Positions 1 through 12,300 of a DNA stretch of 64,000 nt are shown here, one piece after another. Position numbers and translations under genes: made by a program. Each line of letters starts with the position of its first letter. The first letter of the stretch is position 1. This DNA comes from Hyposmocoma kahamanoa. Lineage: Eukaryota; Arthropoda; Insecta; Lepidoptera; Cosmopterigidae. The stretch covers positions 10,200,855 to 10,264,854 of the forward strand of contig NW_020653945.1 of NCBI RefSeq assembly GCF_003589595.1, in the 5' to 3' direction. Below the pieces are notes generated by a model that did no database searches, had not been told where the DNA came from, and worked only from the letters and a program-made list of their open reading frames with translations.

Positions 1-87
1 GCTAATTCCAAAAGCAAAGTATTCATTCAATTGAAGTAATAAAGTACAGCACATTTATACACATATGCTTGATAATAATGCAATTAC

Positions 88-345
88 CTGTTCCAATATC
101 CTTGACCTTGCCCAATAGCTCATCTTATTAAAATGCTCCGTAAAACGGGTAAGATTTGGCGAGCTCTCTTCAGATTGGTCTCGTGGCCACGACAGCACCT
201 CTGCGGTAGTAATTCGCACAAACAATGCTGCGTCTAACAGCGTCATTTGTTCCGCTAGGTCTGTGGCTTTGAAGTCTAGAAGGGTGTCGCGCCGCAGGGA
301 CACTGCTCCGTAGCATGGTGTTTCGTATTCGTAACGGTGGTTTGA
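88..345 (-). CDS. C3G: C3G exon 20: start of the CDC25/RasGEF catalytic domain
   Basis: Eighty-six codons, phase 0 to 0, acceptor ttcag and donor CAG/gtaat. The translation contains LLDFKATDLAEQMTLLDAA, the entry of the RasGEF domain, and SPNLTRFTEHFNKMSYWAR, a stretch nearly invariant in C3G proteins. The next exon would lie left of the window; nothing coding is visible in 1-87. Confidence 0.96.
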
Positions 346-3300
346 CTGAAAATATAATAACGAAATTTATATTTTGTTAACTGAAAACTGTAGAGAAAAT
401 AGTATCAGAATAAATAGCAAAATAACTTCTACAAAAATATTAAACGAATATAGTATAATGCGTTACACATATGCAAAGGTTAAATTAATCAATAAAGGTT
501 TGATTTAAATTTCAATGAATAAAAGATAAATAAAAATATTTACCTGTTGGAAATGTATTTGCTTCTGTTTGTCGACTAGAATCTGTCTGAGCGCCTTGGC
601 AATCGGTAGTTCTTCCACCTCCACCAACCAATAGATGAACTTCATTATTTCTTGCATCAGTGGTTGGTCTAAGTCGGACATGCTATAAAAAAACATACTT
701 TGTTTAAACAAGTTGTTTTTATTTTAAATATTTTATTGATTTGATATTCAATTATTTTTTTTTGTGAAATAGCTCCACTAGTTTGTTGTAATCATTAATA
801 CAAAGATCGAACACTCAGAAAAAATTCCTTCGATCCAGTTGGATCCGACCAGACCAAGTTGTTTTTATGTTAGTTAGAATGTAGTTATGTCAATCTGTTT
901 AGATCTAGTTTTAATGACTTCAATGCAGTATAACATAGCTTTATAATGTGGAAAACTCCCAGAAATTATGATTTCGATTTTACGCAATTCTACCTTATCA
1001 TACAATCACATGTGGTACTTACGTAAGATCAGCCACAACTCTAGTCAACAGGCTAAGCGTGGATCTCAGCTCGTGCGGCCGCGGGCGGAAATGATGCGCT
1101 CTTCTCACAAGCCGTGCAACCAGACCGCTCGGCGACACCCACGTACGGTAAGTCGCCAGAAACGCCTCCTGGTACGCAAAATCTGCGCACACACCACTAA
1201 GTATTACTATATAGTTACGTGTCATTTTATAGGAATCAAGCGTCAGTAAACAGAATAGGCTGTGACTTTATATATATTGAAACTTTAGGTTCACATAAAC
1301 CGGCAAACTAAAGGTCAAAAAAAACAATCGTGTTTATGGTCAACTTGTATTACATTGCGTCCGCATCTATTCTGTTACTCGTCAATGGCAAAGGCATCCC
1401 GTAATGATTCAGTTCACTTTACATCAACTGTTTTATCAAGTGGTTAAAAATGACTGTTATACGGGAATTTTAAGCATAAAGCATGAATTAAAAAAATGCC
1501 AAGTAATACTAAATATGGAAATAATATATTTTTTAAGTACTATAATTTACGACTTCTTTGTAAAATACACAAAAGTAACAAGAGTTAGATTTTTCCCTTT
1601 CAAAATTATAAATTCAAATACGTATACCTAGTAAATTATTTTTGCGACATCCGTTAGTCACTTTAACATAAATAAAGTCAGGCAGTCCAACGTTAACCAT
1701 AAATAAAAGATATTACACTTATATGTATATAAGAAGCATGTTTCTTATTTAACGCTACAAAGGTTATTGTTGGTGTTATTTTAGCGTCAAACACAACAAA
1801 CGTTACATGCTAAGAACATCCAAGCAACAGCAAAGCGTTAGTTAATTAATAAGAAGAAAAACCAGAGAACGTGTGCCCGAATTGTACAATGATTCAATCA
1901 CTTACACTCGTCCGTTTCTGTAAAGTGAAAGCATGAAAGTTTTATGGTTAGATGCGATGGAACAAGAAGATTACAAAGTTACAGTAAAAACCGACAAACT
2001 TTAACCATTTTCATTCCCATGGCCTTCGATAGAGGATTATCTGACTAATGACTCAACATACCAATTCCATTACACGTCTTTTTAAACTAATCATACTATC
2101 CTTATATATTATCATTATATCCTTATTCCCCGATAGATAGGGGTAAGGTAAAACGTCACAGCAGCATCAATTAAATATCTCGTGTAATGGAATTGGCATT
2201 ATTAACCCGAAACGTACACTATGATGATAGACCGACAATTACTGATGAACAATAGTTTGCTATCACAAAAACGAGTTTGAATGATTTATAATAGGATGAG
2301 AATTTGAACGGCAAAGACTGAAAGGGGTAACTGTTTGATCTAGCTGTATACAAGAGTGTATACAATATAAGAATATTACTATTACGTATAGTAATATTCT
2401 TAAGGTCGATGACCTCGCAACGGTCCGCACTGTGACCGCTGAACAAGAAGGTCCTGGGTTTTGTAGTGTTCTTCTCGGTTAGGGCCCCAATTTGGGAAAT
2501 AGACATTTCTGAATTAGTTCTGGTCTGGGTGCTCTGAGTAGTGGCTCGGAGTGAATTAGATTACTCTGATACTCGTAGCAAAGGGTGTGATTGCTTGGTG
2601 CAATATTAGTTTTATTATAGGTTTCTTTAATTGATATTCCGTCCTTCGAGTATTGACTGTTGAAACAAATTCCACTAATTATTCGTCAAAAGTATGGGTA
2701 TATGTGACCATAATATTACGACGTAATAACAGTAAGGGAAAATTTTAATTCGAAACGCATGCATATACGACAGAATTTAACAATGTTTATTTTTTCGCTT
2801 ACAGATATCGAAACGTTTTGAACGGTACATTGTACGAGTAAATTCCATAATATACGCACACATTTTGTGTTCAATTTTGCACGCACGGAATCGCCTATAA
2901 AGCTTACTTCTTTCAGCCCCAGATCAGAAAACACATAATCACAACTTATGTAAATGCCTGAAATGTTTTACGAAAGAAAAAACCGAAAGCCATTTTTGTG
3001 ATAACATTTTCTTACAATTATAAAACCAAATACCCATTTTAAATTATCAATAATAATTACCTTTGGTAGCTTTAGTAGCGAGTACAATAAGTGCATCAGG
3101 ATTCCCTCCCCGCACTTCAGGGCCATCTTTACTTGGTGCTTTGAGGAGTAACCACTGGCTGATATCAGTTTGAAGAATAATATCATCAGGATCGGCGGGA
3201 GTTGAATTGGTTTTGTTTTCTGATATATCTATATATGTTGGTCCTGAACTGCTTTCACTTTTCTGTTGATAGAAAAAAATTGACATTAAGTATTTTTGTA

Positions 3301-6300
3301 AATTTTTTTATCCATGTGCCACAAGTATTTTATTAAGTTATACAATGAGAGGAGTCAGTAACGTTAGTCGTATATGACTCGGTCAGGCGGAATTAAGTAT
3401 TACTTTTAAGCCTTATAGGATCAAGAGCTTTCCCGTTTTAAAAAGCCTTTTAACGCCTTAAGGATCACAATAAAATATTTATACAGAAAAAAAAACGTAA
3501 GGATCGCTTTTAAACTCTTTTGCCTTTTATTTTATATATACCTATGAATTCAATAAAATACATCTACTGTAGCGCAAATAATCTTGTAATTTTATATTAT
3601 ATTATGTATTATTGTTTTATTTCCTCGTAGTTGAAAGGGAAAAGTAGGGTGTGTAAGTTCGGTTCTAAAACCCATTTAACACTCCAAACAAACGCCACTC
3701 TCGAGTAGCTCGTACGGCTATATATCTCGTGTTTAATGGAGCCACTTACATGGTTATTGGACAATCTAATTTTTTTTTGTTAGCCTCTTATGTCCCACTG
3801 CCGAGTAAAAGCCTCTCATAAATATATCATTATTTTAGTTCGTAGTAGTTAAATATAACATTTTTGTTCATGACGTCACTTTTCAAGTCCGTTTACGCTC
3901 AGAATGCAGCAGGTAATTGCTATATAACACAACTCTGTAACTGGTCATTGTTAATGCTATTTAAATAAAATAACGTAATTAGTCCAACCTGAGAAGGTAC
4001 TGGTGAAGGTGTAGGTGGTTGTTGAACAAGCATTTCCAATTCATCTTCAAGTGGAAACTTGCCTGGTGTCGCAGATCTCGTGAGTGAATCGTCCGAGTTC
4101 TGAAATACAAGTGTTACAATAATAAGGCAACTGATATATCAGGTTATAACATGGTAACAAAGCTGTATTGACCCATTTTAGTTCCATAGTGGACACAAGC
4201 GGTAAGACGAAGGTAATAGATTGAATTTTAGTTGACGCTCTTTATGTAGTCATTCTATGTAATTAATTTTTGACTAAAGCAGTAGTCCACTTTGTTACAC
4301 GCAGAGCAATAAAATGCCATACAAACAGAATATACCGTAAGTATAACATGAATACTGACCACATTGTGAAGCACAGTTTCATCAGCTGAACTATTATGCG
4401 AATGTGGCCGCGGCGATGGCGACGGTGATGGTGGTGGCAAAAGCTCGTTGCTAGAGTTCATCTGAACCTGCTTGTTTTTGCTCATCTTAGGTGGTAACGC
4501 AGGTGGCACTTCGGGGGGCACCGGACTCGTGCCACTCGAAGTCGTTATGTTCACACTGTCTTCTGAACCACTGGAAGTAAAAAAATGTTTTGTTAGGTGT
4601 ATTTTTATTGGTATATAAGGGACATTTCATTAAATATTGTGACGCCTCACGCCTTGTGAAAAAAAAATTGTGTAGCTTGGGATTTTTTGTGAACAAAACG
4701 GACACATTAGAGAAAGATAGATTTAAATTTTGAGCGGCTGTTGCAAGACATTTCACGTCTAGTTAATGTAGATCAATGTACAAGAGCACCGTACAGCGGG
4801 GAAAACGGTTGCATCTCAATCGACAGTCGTCGATTAAAGTCCCTGTACCATGATGTACCTATGACTAACTCCCGAAATCTTTTAAAAAACGATTTGATTT
4901 GTGATTTTTTTTAAGATTCACATTTGACACGTTTGGATATACGTAGTAAAATGGTTTTACTCACCTAAATGGAGGAGTACCCAGATGATGCAGTGTCAAT
5001 GATTGGGCAATGGACCGTTGAACTTGTTGTCTTTGCACGGTCAAGCCGCCTCCAGACGCATGTTGGGCGCTTAAATGTAACGTTAGAAACATTATTAAAC
5101 AAATTAAGTCAAATAATAAAATTAAAGTAACGATCTTAGACGAGTATTAATTTAACAATGACGCTATTTTAATGCAAATAAAGTATTTATATACTTAACG
5201 CTGTGAATAATTGAATATAAAGCGTCAAAAACAATTACGTACCTATTCTTACTGCAATAAATTACGATAATAATTAGCCGCCTTTCGCGCGTCATTTATG
5301 TTCTGATAAATCCCTAGTGGACTGAGCATAAATCGATCATTTCTTGTGTGCATGTATAATATTTTTATGTACCCTATTTTTTTTAACTAGACTAAATACA
5401 GGTTGGAACGGAATAGCCGACAAAGCCGACAACATCACGTTAATAACCCTACATACATGAGTTTTATTTACATGAAATGTAAAATCAGAGCAATTGAAAA
5501 ATGTTCGTCCAGATTTAAACCTTTCGCTGTGCAACTAACCTAAGAGAATCAATGGTGTTAGTACATCTACTGCCCCACAGACGGCGTTCGCGTCATTGGC
5601 ACTCGCAGAAGAAATAAAAGTGTTTAATAGGTAATAACATTGAACTTACTTTAAAATAAAAGGATGTTCGATTTGTCCACGTCACCTTTATTCCTGCAGA
5701 CATTCCAGACACATTCCTGTGTGGGCCAGACACATGCCAATGTGGGTTTCCACACAAACACACTAATACAATTGACTTGCTTAACACAAACGCTACTTAA
5801 TAACGGCACTATTCCAATAAGTTGCTGTCATCACCCAAAAATTAATAAGTAAACGTTGTTTTGTGTTGTAAACACAAGAAAAACATGAGACCACGAGTTA
5901 CCATACAACCAGGCATTTTGAACTAATTTATGAATGAAAAAGTGTTGCCAACTAGACTAAAGCAAATATCAGTAAACAGAAGGTCCATTTAATTGGCCAG
6001 AACTTTATGGTCACAGTACAGACAAAAGACTCCTGAATACTATAATAAAAATAATATTAAATATCGAGTTCTTAGGTTTTCGCGATTGTTACACATAGGA
6101 AATGAAACTATTTTTCCGGATTTAAATCGCGTATATTTGTTTTTTTGTTGACTGACAGTCAACCGTGACCATGGGACCTGTAAAGGGCCCGAAACGTCGG
6201 TTTGTTTGAAAAAACAAATATACGCGATTTAAATCCGGAAAAATAGTTTCATTTCCTAAATAATATTAAATTTTAAACGAACGAAATTTTTTGTCGCTAG

Positions 6301-9300
6301 AAATAAAAGTCGCTTTTGATGTCATTATGTCCCTTTATGTGACAAAGTCGCCTAGTTGGCAACACTGCATAGAGATGGGCGCGGCGGCGTACGCGTCGGA
6401 TATCGTTGATATCCGACGCTCACGTTCGTATCGTTGATATTTAATAAAATATCTAAATGTTAATTTTAAAAAGACAATTATGATAAAGAAACAGGTTTCG
6501 CAACAATCGTATTGTCTGGTGTAAGTACCATGAGCAACAATTCAAGTAAAGGTAAGTTAAATGCAGGTCGTTGAATGAATTGTAATAAATAATCAAATTT
6601 AGAAATGTGATAATCGATACTCAAAAATAAGAAAACGAACCGTGGAGGTGGTCTGCAGATCTCCAAGAACCGATTTGTTTATTTTTACATTACATTTATT
6701 AAAATTTCAACTACTCAGCTCTAGTTAACAGAAAATTTAGTTTTAAATTTTGATCTCATTAAAATGAACTTTTCGTTTTAAAGTTAGTAAATTCTTGTAG
6801 TGTAAATTAAAAGTATTTCCAAATGCGTTCAAAAATAGACTAGTACAAAAAACGATCGCCTGATTATGCTACCAAAAACAGATAACAGGTATCAAGTGTG
6901 CATCTGTAAGCGGTGATAAGTGACGTGATTGGCTGCACTAATTTACTATTTTACGTTAGGTACGGATTAAGGGTTACGAGACTATTGTAATTTGAGTACT
7001 TGACGCATGTTGTAGAACGTGTTTACTTAATTTAATTATGTTTATTTAAGTTAGTCTAATCTTATGACGCAGACTATATGAGTTGAACTCCTGACAGAGT
7101 TATTTAGAAAACTTTACTGTTCTTAAGTTGTTGAAGGTAGTTTATGACAACGCATCGTTTAAAAACAACATGTCTCCCGAAGGTTCTACGAGAGGTGCAT
7201 TTTTTCGATAAATGTAAATAATAAAATACCCGCACAATTAATTCATCATTCACATGATGATTGATCAAAGGAAGTGATTGATCAAAGAAAGCGAATGATG
7301 GGGTGCTGATCAACGACGGAGGTCAACGACCTATTAAATTACAAAGATTTGGTCCTGAGTACCTCTCGGTAGTTGCCTCCAACAGCTGTCTGTAGAGTTG
7401 ACAACACAGACTTTTCAAGCAAATCTTTATCATTCAATGATTCGGAAACTATTACACTTAAGAGCAAAAAGACTTTCAGTACAATTAAGTACATAATTAA
7501 GACTCTTCACAGTTTTCGGCTTTGTCGGTCGTTCTGTTCCACCCTGTATATATTGATTGGTTTCCGCGATTGTTACACAAAAAAATTAAACCGTTTTTCG
7601 GATCGAAATCGCGTATATTTGTTTTTCCAATCAAACAAACAACTTTTGTAACTATAGTGAAAAATAAGGGTGTTTGGCATTAATACTAGACATAACTGGT
7701 TGATAACTTTACCTTCTAGCCTACCAGTCAGCCGTGATCTTGGGAACTATAAAGACCCTGAAACGTTGGTTTGCTTAAAAAAAACAAATATACGCGATTT
7801 CGATCCGAAAAAATAGTTCCATTTCCTAGATTCAATATAATTTTGGAAATCTATAAACATACAAAATAATTGATATTGCGGAACTGTCAACATACCTGGC
7901 CAAATTATAAGTATGTATGGAGTGTCGGAACATGTCGGGGGGCGCAGTAGTGTTGTTCGGCGGATGACTGCAATTTCCGAACATCTCCATGTATGCCATA
8001 ACTGCACAGAAAAGTCAAGTAAATGTTACATGTAAACAAATGCTATGTTTCAACGGTCTTTAAACTGAAAACTCACACTCAAAACTAGATGTCAAAGTAA
8101 TTTGAGTCACTTTGGTGTAAAAAAATTGTCTTTCCATTTGTCCGATTTTCCTAAAAAGCAAAGCGCTATAACAATTGAAAACCTGATTTAAGGGATATGT
8201 CACAGAATATTACTTATATTTTAGTTCTATATGTATAGTCAGATTGTAAATAAAGGAGAATGAGTCTTTGTAAAGGAGTGGAAAACCACGAATACAAACT
8301 AAACAACGAGAGCACAATGATCGGTAATGAAGCGCTAACAACATCAAATCATCCCAAGCGATAATTGAACAACTCCGTTGTTGTTACCCACAGTTTTGCT
8401 GAAGCCTGTACAGTAACGTTTGTGAGTAAGTGACATGACATGAAGCAAGCTAGAGCTAAAACTTTAATGGTGACATTGTGAAAGCGATTAATTAGATTTT
8501 GTCAATGAGGTTGATGTAGAAAAAATATATATTCTGAATATAAGGCAAGTACCAAGTCATTGGCATTAGCAAGTGCCCTATTCAGGTCGCCATAACCACA
8601 ATCAAGTTTAACATATTCAAAATACAATCAAGTAAAATTTACCTGTAAATCATATAATTAGTGTAGTCACTCCATTTGACTCACATACATTTCATATCGT
8701 AGTGTTTTGTTGTATACGTAATGCTCTTGAAGAGAAATGTTACACAGGTATGTACGTAGCGTTAAAGCGATAGTCTACGCAAAAATTGTCATACTATACG
8801 TACTTTTCATTACAATACAATGTATTACGTACGCTAATTAGGCGTAAGTTATTATCGCTGGCATTTAATCAATGCGCAGGTTGTTCTGACGCACTGACTT
8901 CTAATTAACCGCTTCGATTTGTTGATTTGCACAATTGCACAATTTGCAAAATGACCAAAGACGCACAAAAAGCAATGATCCTATTTAAATAAAGATCAAA
9001 ATCAAAACTAGAATGGCCTAAACTGTGACAAACGTCCTTTTGTGATCCGAGTAAGTCCATTGTAATTAATGCCTAAAACGCTTTTTTTTGTCAAGCGTGT
9101 TTGGCTCCGTATACGTACATACTGTGAGAAAGGTTTTCATAAACATGCCGCATGGATATCACGGTCAGTACCTGAACGCATGATATTTTCGGCGACACGG
9201 GCTGAAAGCGGCAAGTGTGACTGATACCGTACGAGGTCAGGTGCCCCTTAAGAGGTATTGGTTTAATTCAAGGTAATCCTGTAGATCATTTAGCATGTTT

Positions 9301-12300
9301 GTATAAGGACTCTCACACCATATACTTAGTTACATCAAAATTAGGCCGTTCTATCGTTTTAAACTCAGCAAAATAATCCTAGATGTCAATTTATAGCTCC
9401 AGCTAGTCTTTTTGTTTGGAGTGAACGTAATAGGCAGTTTGTACAAGGCATTTGGTTTAACTCATGCAACCCACTCACCACTGTACGCGACGTTTTGGAA
9501 CACTGCACCACGGCACCGATATAACAGACAAACATGCAGATAAATAAGAATAATCCTTATTACCCCTTCATGATCTCCGTATTAACCCATATTATAGTCA
9601 AAATGACTACCCAGTGCATAAAACCTCAACAATGGAACCAAGTGTTTTCTGTCTTAAAAGGTTTAGTAACATTCAACATAAATTAAAAGTAAAAAGTCGT
9701 TAAATTTAAACAAATACATAAGTTGATGCCTTTAATTAATTTTGTAGCCAACCACAGATGGCCTTCAATCAGACAGTAAAATAAAGACATACTTCATTCA
9801 AATGTTAATGAGACACTAAGTCTTATAGTGTATTAAATTAAATTTCCCACAAAGAAGACCTTTATACACCTTATATAATGTAGACATAAATAGAAACAAC
9901 ACAGAGATAACACAATAAACATTAAACAGTGAAAGACCCTTATACAACTTTATATAATGCACACAATGCCGTTTGTAGGTATAATATGTAATTAGTTTAA
10001 AGCAATTCTTTGCTAAGATCTGATAAGCAAAGAATGCTTTGTTTACTTCGTAAGTAACAATATCATTTGTAATAAGGCGTATAGTGTCTTTAATTGTACT
10101 CTATTGGACAGTATTGTCTAGAAATGTGTCTAAGTGGTTGGAAAATGATAGTCTGATTTCAACACAAATAAATGAGTATTGCGGGACTTCTCAAGAATGA
10201 TAGAACAAATATTCATTGAAAGTTACTACTTCAGACGATACCAGAAGTTAGAGCCTCTATTCAGGAATCATTACATAATCACAAATGGACATAATGGTCA
10301 ACTTTTGTACTATCAGCAAATTTGAAGACTACCCAATCCCAAAAAACAGTTTAGTTTGCAAGTGGAGATTTTTTTTGCACACAGTCATAGCCTCGCACTA
10401 GGGAAACTCGACATCGCGGGTGCCTCCACGGGTGTGTCCACACATAACAAGCACAAATTACACCCAAACCCACGGGAGAAATAGTTGTAGGTCATACAAA
10501 TATTTCTCCCGACTCGGGAATCGAACCCGGAATCTCTGCGTGGCAGACCAGCATGGTAACCCTTCGGCCACGGAGGCAGTTATTAAGTAGGTTGGTATTA
10601 AGACTGTAGCAGCCCTCTCCCTTTGATCCTTTTTTTGTGAAAACCTTTTGTTTATAATAAAAATATGATCAGGCTCTAACTCTATTGATTGACAAGAACA
10701 AGCAAGCTGTTGACCACTGTCGCCTGCACGCCAAATGAATACGATACGACGACGACGTTAAGGTGGTAACGAGTCTACTTTGATGATAGTACATAGCACT
10801 CAAACCCGGTAAATAGATCAGTGCACCTCAGGCTCAGCTTTTCTTGAATAAAAGCTACAAGTGTAGTAATAGTAATGCATATTTACAGTATTCGTATAGG
10901 TATATTTTTTTGTATAGAGTAAGCGTAATATGTTTAAAGATGTGGAAATAACAATATTGATACTGACTGTGTTTCTTTTTGAGCGGCAGCGGCGGTGGCC
11001 GCGGCGGATGGTGGTCCGCTAGCGTGTGTGGTCGCGCGTCGCCATGAAGCGAACACACTGGGCTTTGTCTGTAAATCATAATAGAATTTTAACTAAACTG
11101 ACAAGTAATTTCCATTTACTACTAAACTAATTTCTAACTATCATAGGTAACCACATCAGAAAGCCACAAGGTACAGTCCCATATCATTCTACATAAGTTT
11201 TGTTTATAGTGCCCCTCCCTATCAACCTGTTGGTTATACGGGAAGGGCACTATGATCTGTGCGAGCGAGCTCTCACAGGGACCATCGTGGTCAGGTTCTA
11301 ACCCCGGATCAGCACGTTTGCACGTACTTCATCCGGTTCTCTGTAAGGCTAGTGCCTTAGGTGAGCCGCCCTGGGTGCAAGTACAGCACCCTCCCTATTT
11401 TCCAGATAAGTACCGGAGACTGCAGACACGCTCCCTTCCCGTCGCGCTCCGCACGATTAACGGTTGCCACCGCTGAGCGGCCGACTCTAAGCCGACTACC
11501 AAATCTCCTCATTGGTGGCGGAGCTGTAAGGCACGCTCACTTCCCGACGCCGAATGAACGGCGTCTCTCCAGTTTCCAAATACCTACGCGGCCGGAGGGA
11601 CCGGAAGATGTCTAGCTAGCTATATCGTGAAGACGTATAACTGGCGGAGGGCTTGGCCTGGAAGCCCGCCGTACCCTCGTCTTGCCGTCGAGCCCGTAGT
11701 CTCTCCGGAAAACCCTATCTCTCGGGTCGGTAGATAGCCACAAGATATAGTGATAAACCGCATGAAACCAACAACCCCCTCCAACACACATCACAAATAA
11801 CACTCAATAAATTTAAAACGGCTAACAAGTTTTGCTAAAGTAATAAAAATAAATATAAACAACAAACATTTCATCGTTTGAATAAAAAAAACATAAACCA
11901 AATAATAGAAATATTATGTATGTTCAGAATGCATAACGTAAACAGTGTCTTGAAAAAGGAAAACTTCGCGGCAACTCCACTCGCCCGGAACTAAGCAATC
12001 CCCACAAAACAAATGCGGTAGAAATTCATAACCATTTACAGACAGACATTCACCATTAGCAAAAAATAACTTTAGACTAGGTCTAACTTTAATTAGCCTT
12101 GACTTCAAAGTTACGTTGAGATCTCGAGGTTTTATGGTGTAATCGGTATTCACTAGACCAATATAAAATGGTCTGTTGATTTCCGAAAAAATAAAAATAA
12201 AAGCAAACACAGTGTTTAGATTACTCACTACACTTGGTTAATTTAAACTAATATTTGGTTAAAAGTTATAATAATGAACGAACGATTTTAAAAGCAACTG

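Larger units (their letters stand above)
1183..3060 (-). other. C3G intron 17
   Basis: Intron of 1.9 kb. It contains a degenerate tRNA-headed SINE at about 2402-2620 and a 14-bp perfect palindrome (2369-2401). The rest is AT-rich with nothing recognisable. Confidence 0.75.
5070..7895 (-). other. C3G intron 13
   Basis: Intron of 2.8 kb containing two copies of one hairpin MITE (6077-6258 and 7563-7832). The remaining sequence is AT-rich and unassigned. Confidence 0.8.

Noticed and set aside
11914..12228. 104-codon minus-strand frame with a Cys-containing ending, faintly like a secreted or receptor ectodomain fragment
   Set aside because: It begins at GTG, has no splice sites that fit C3G, and the resemblance is too weak to name a family.
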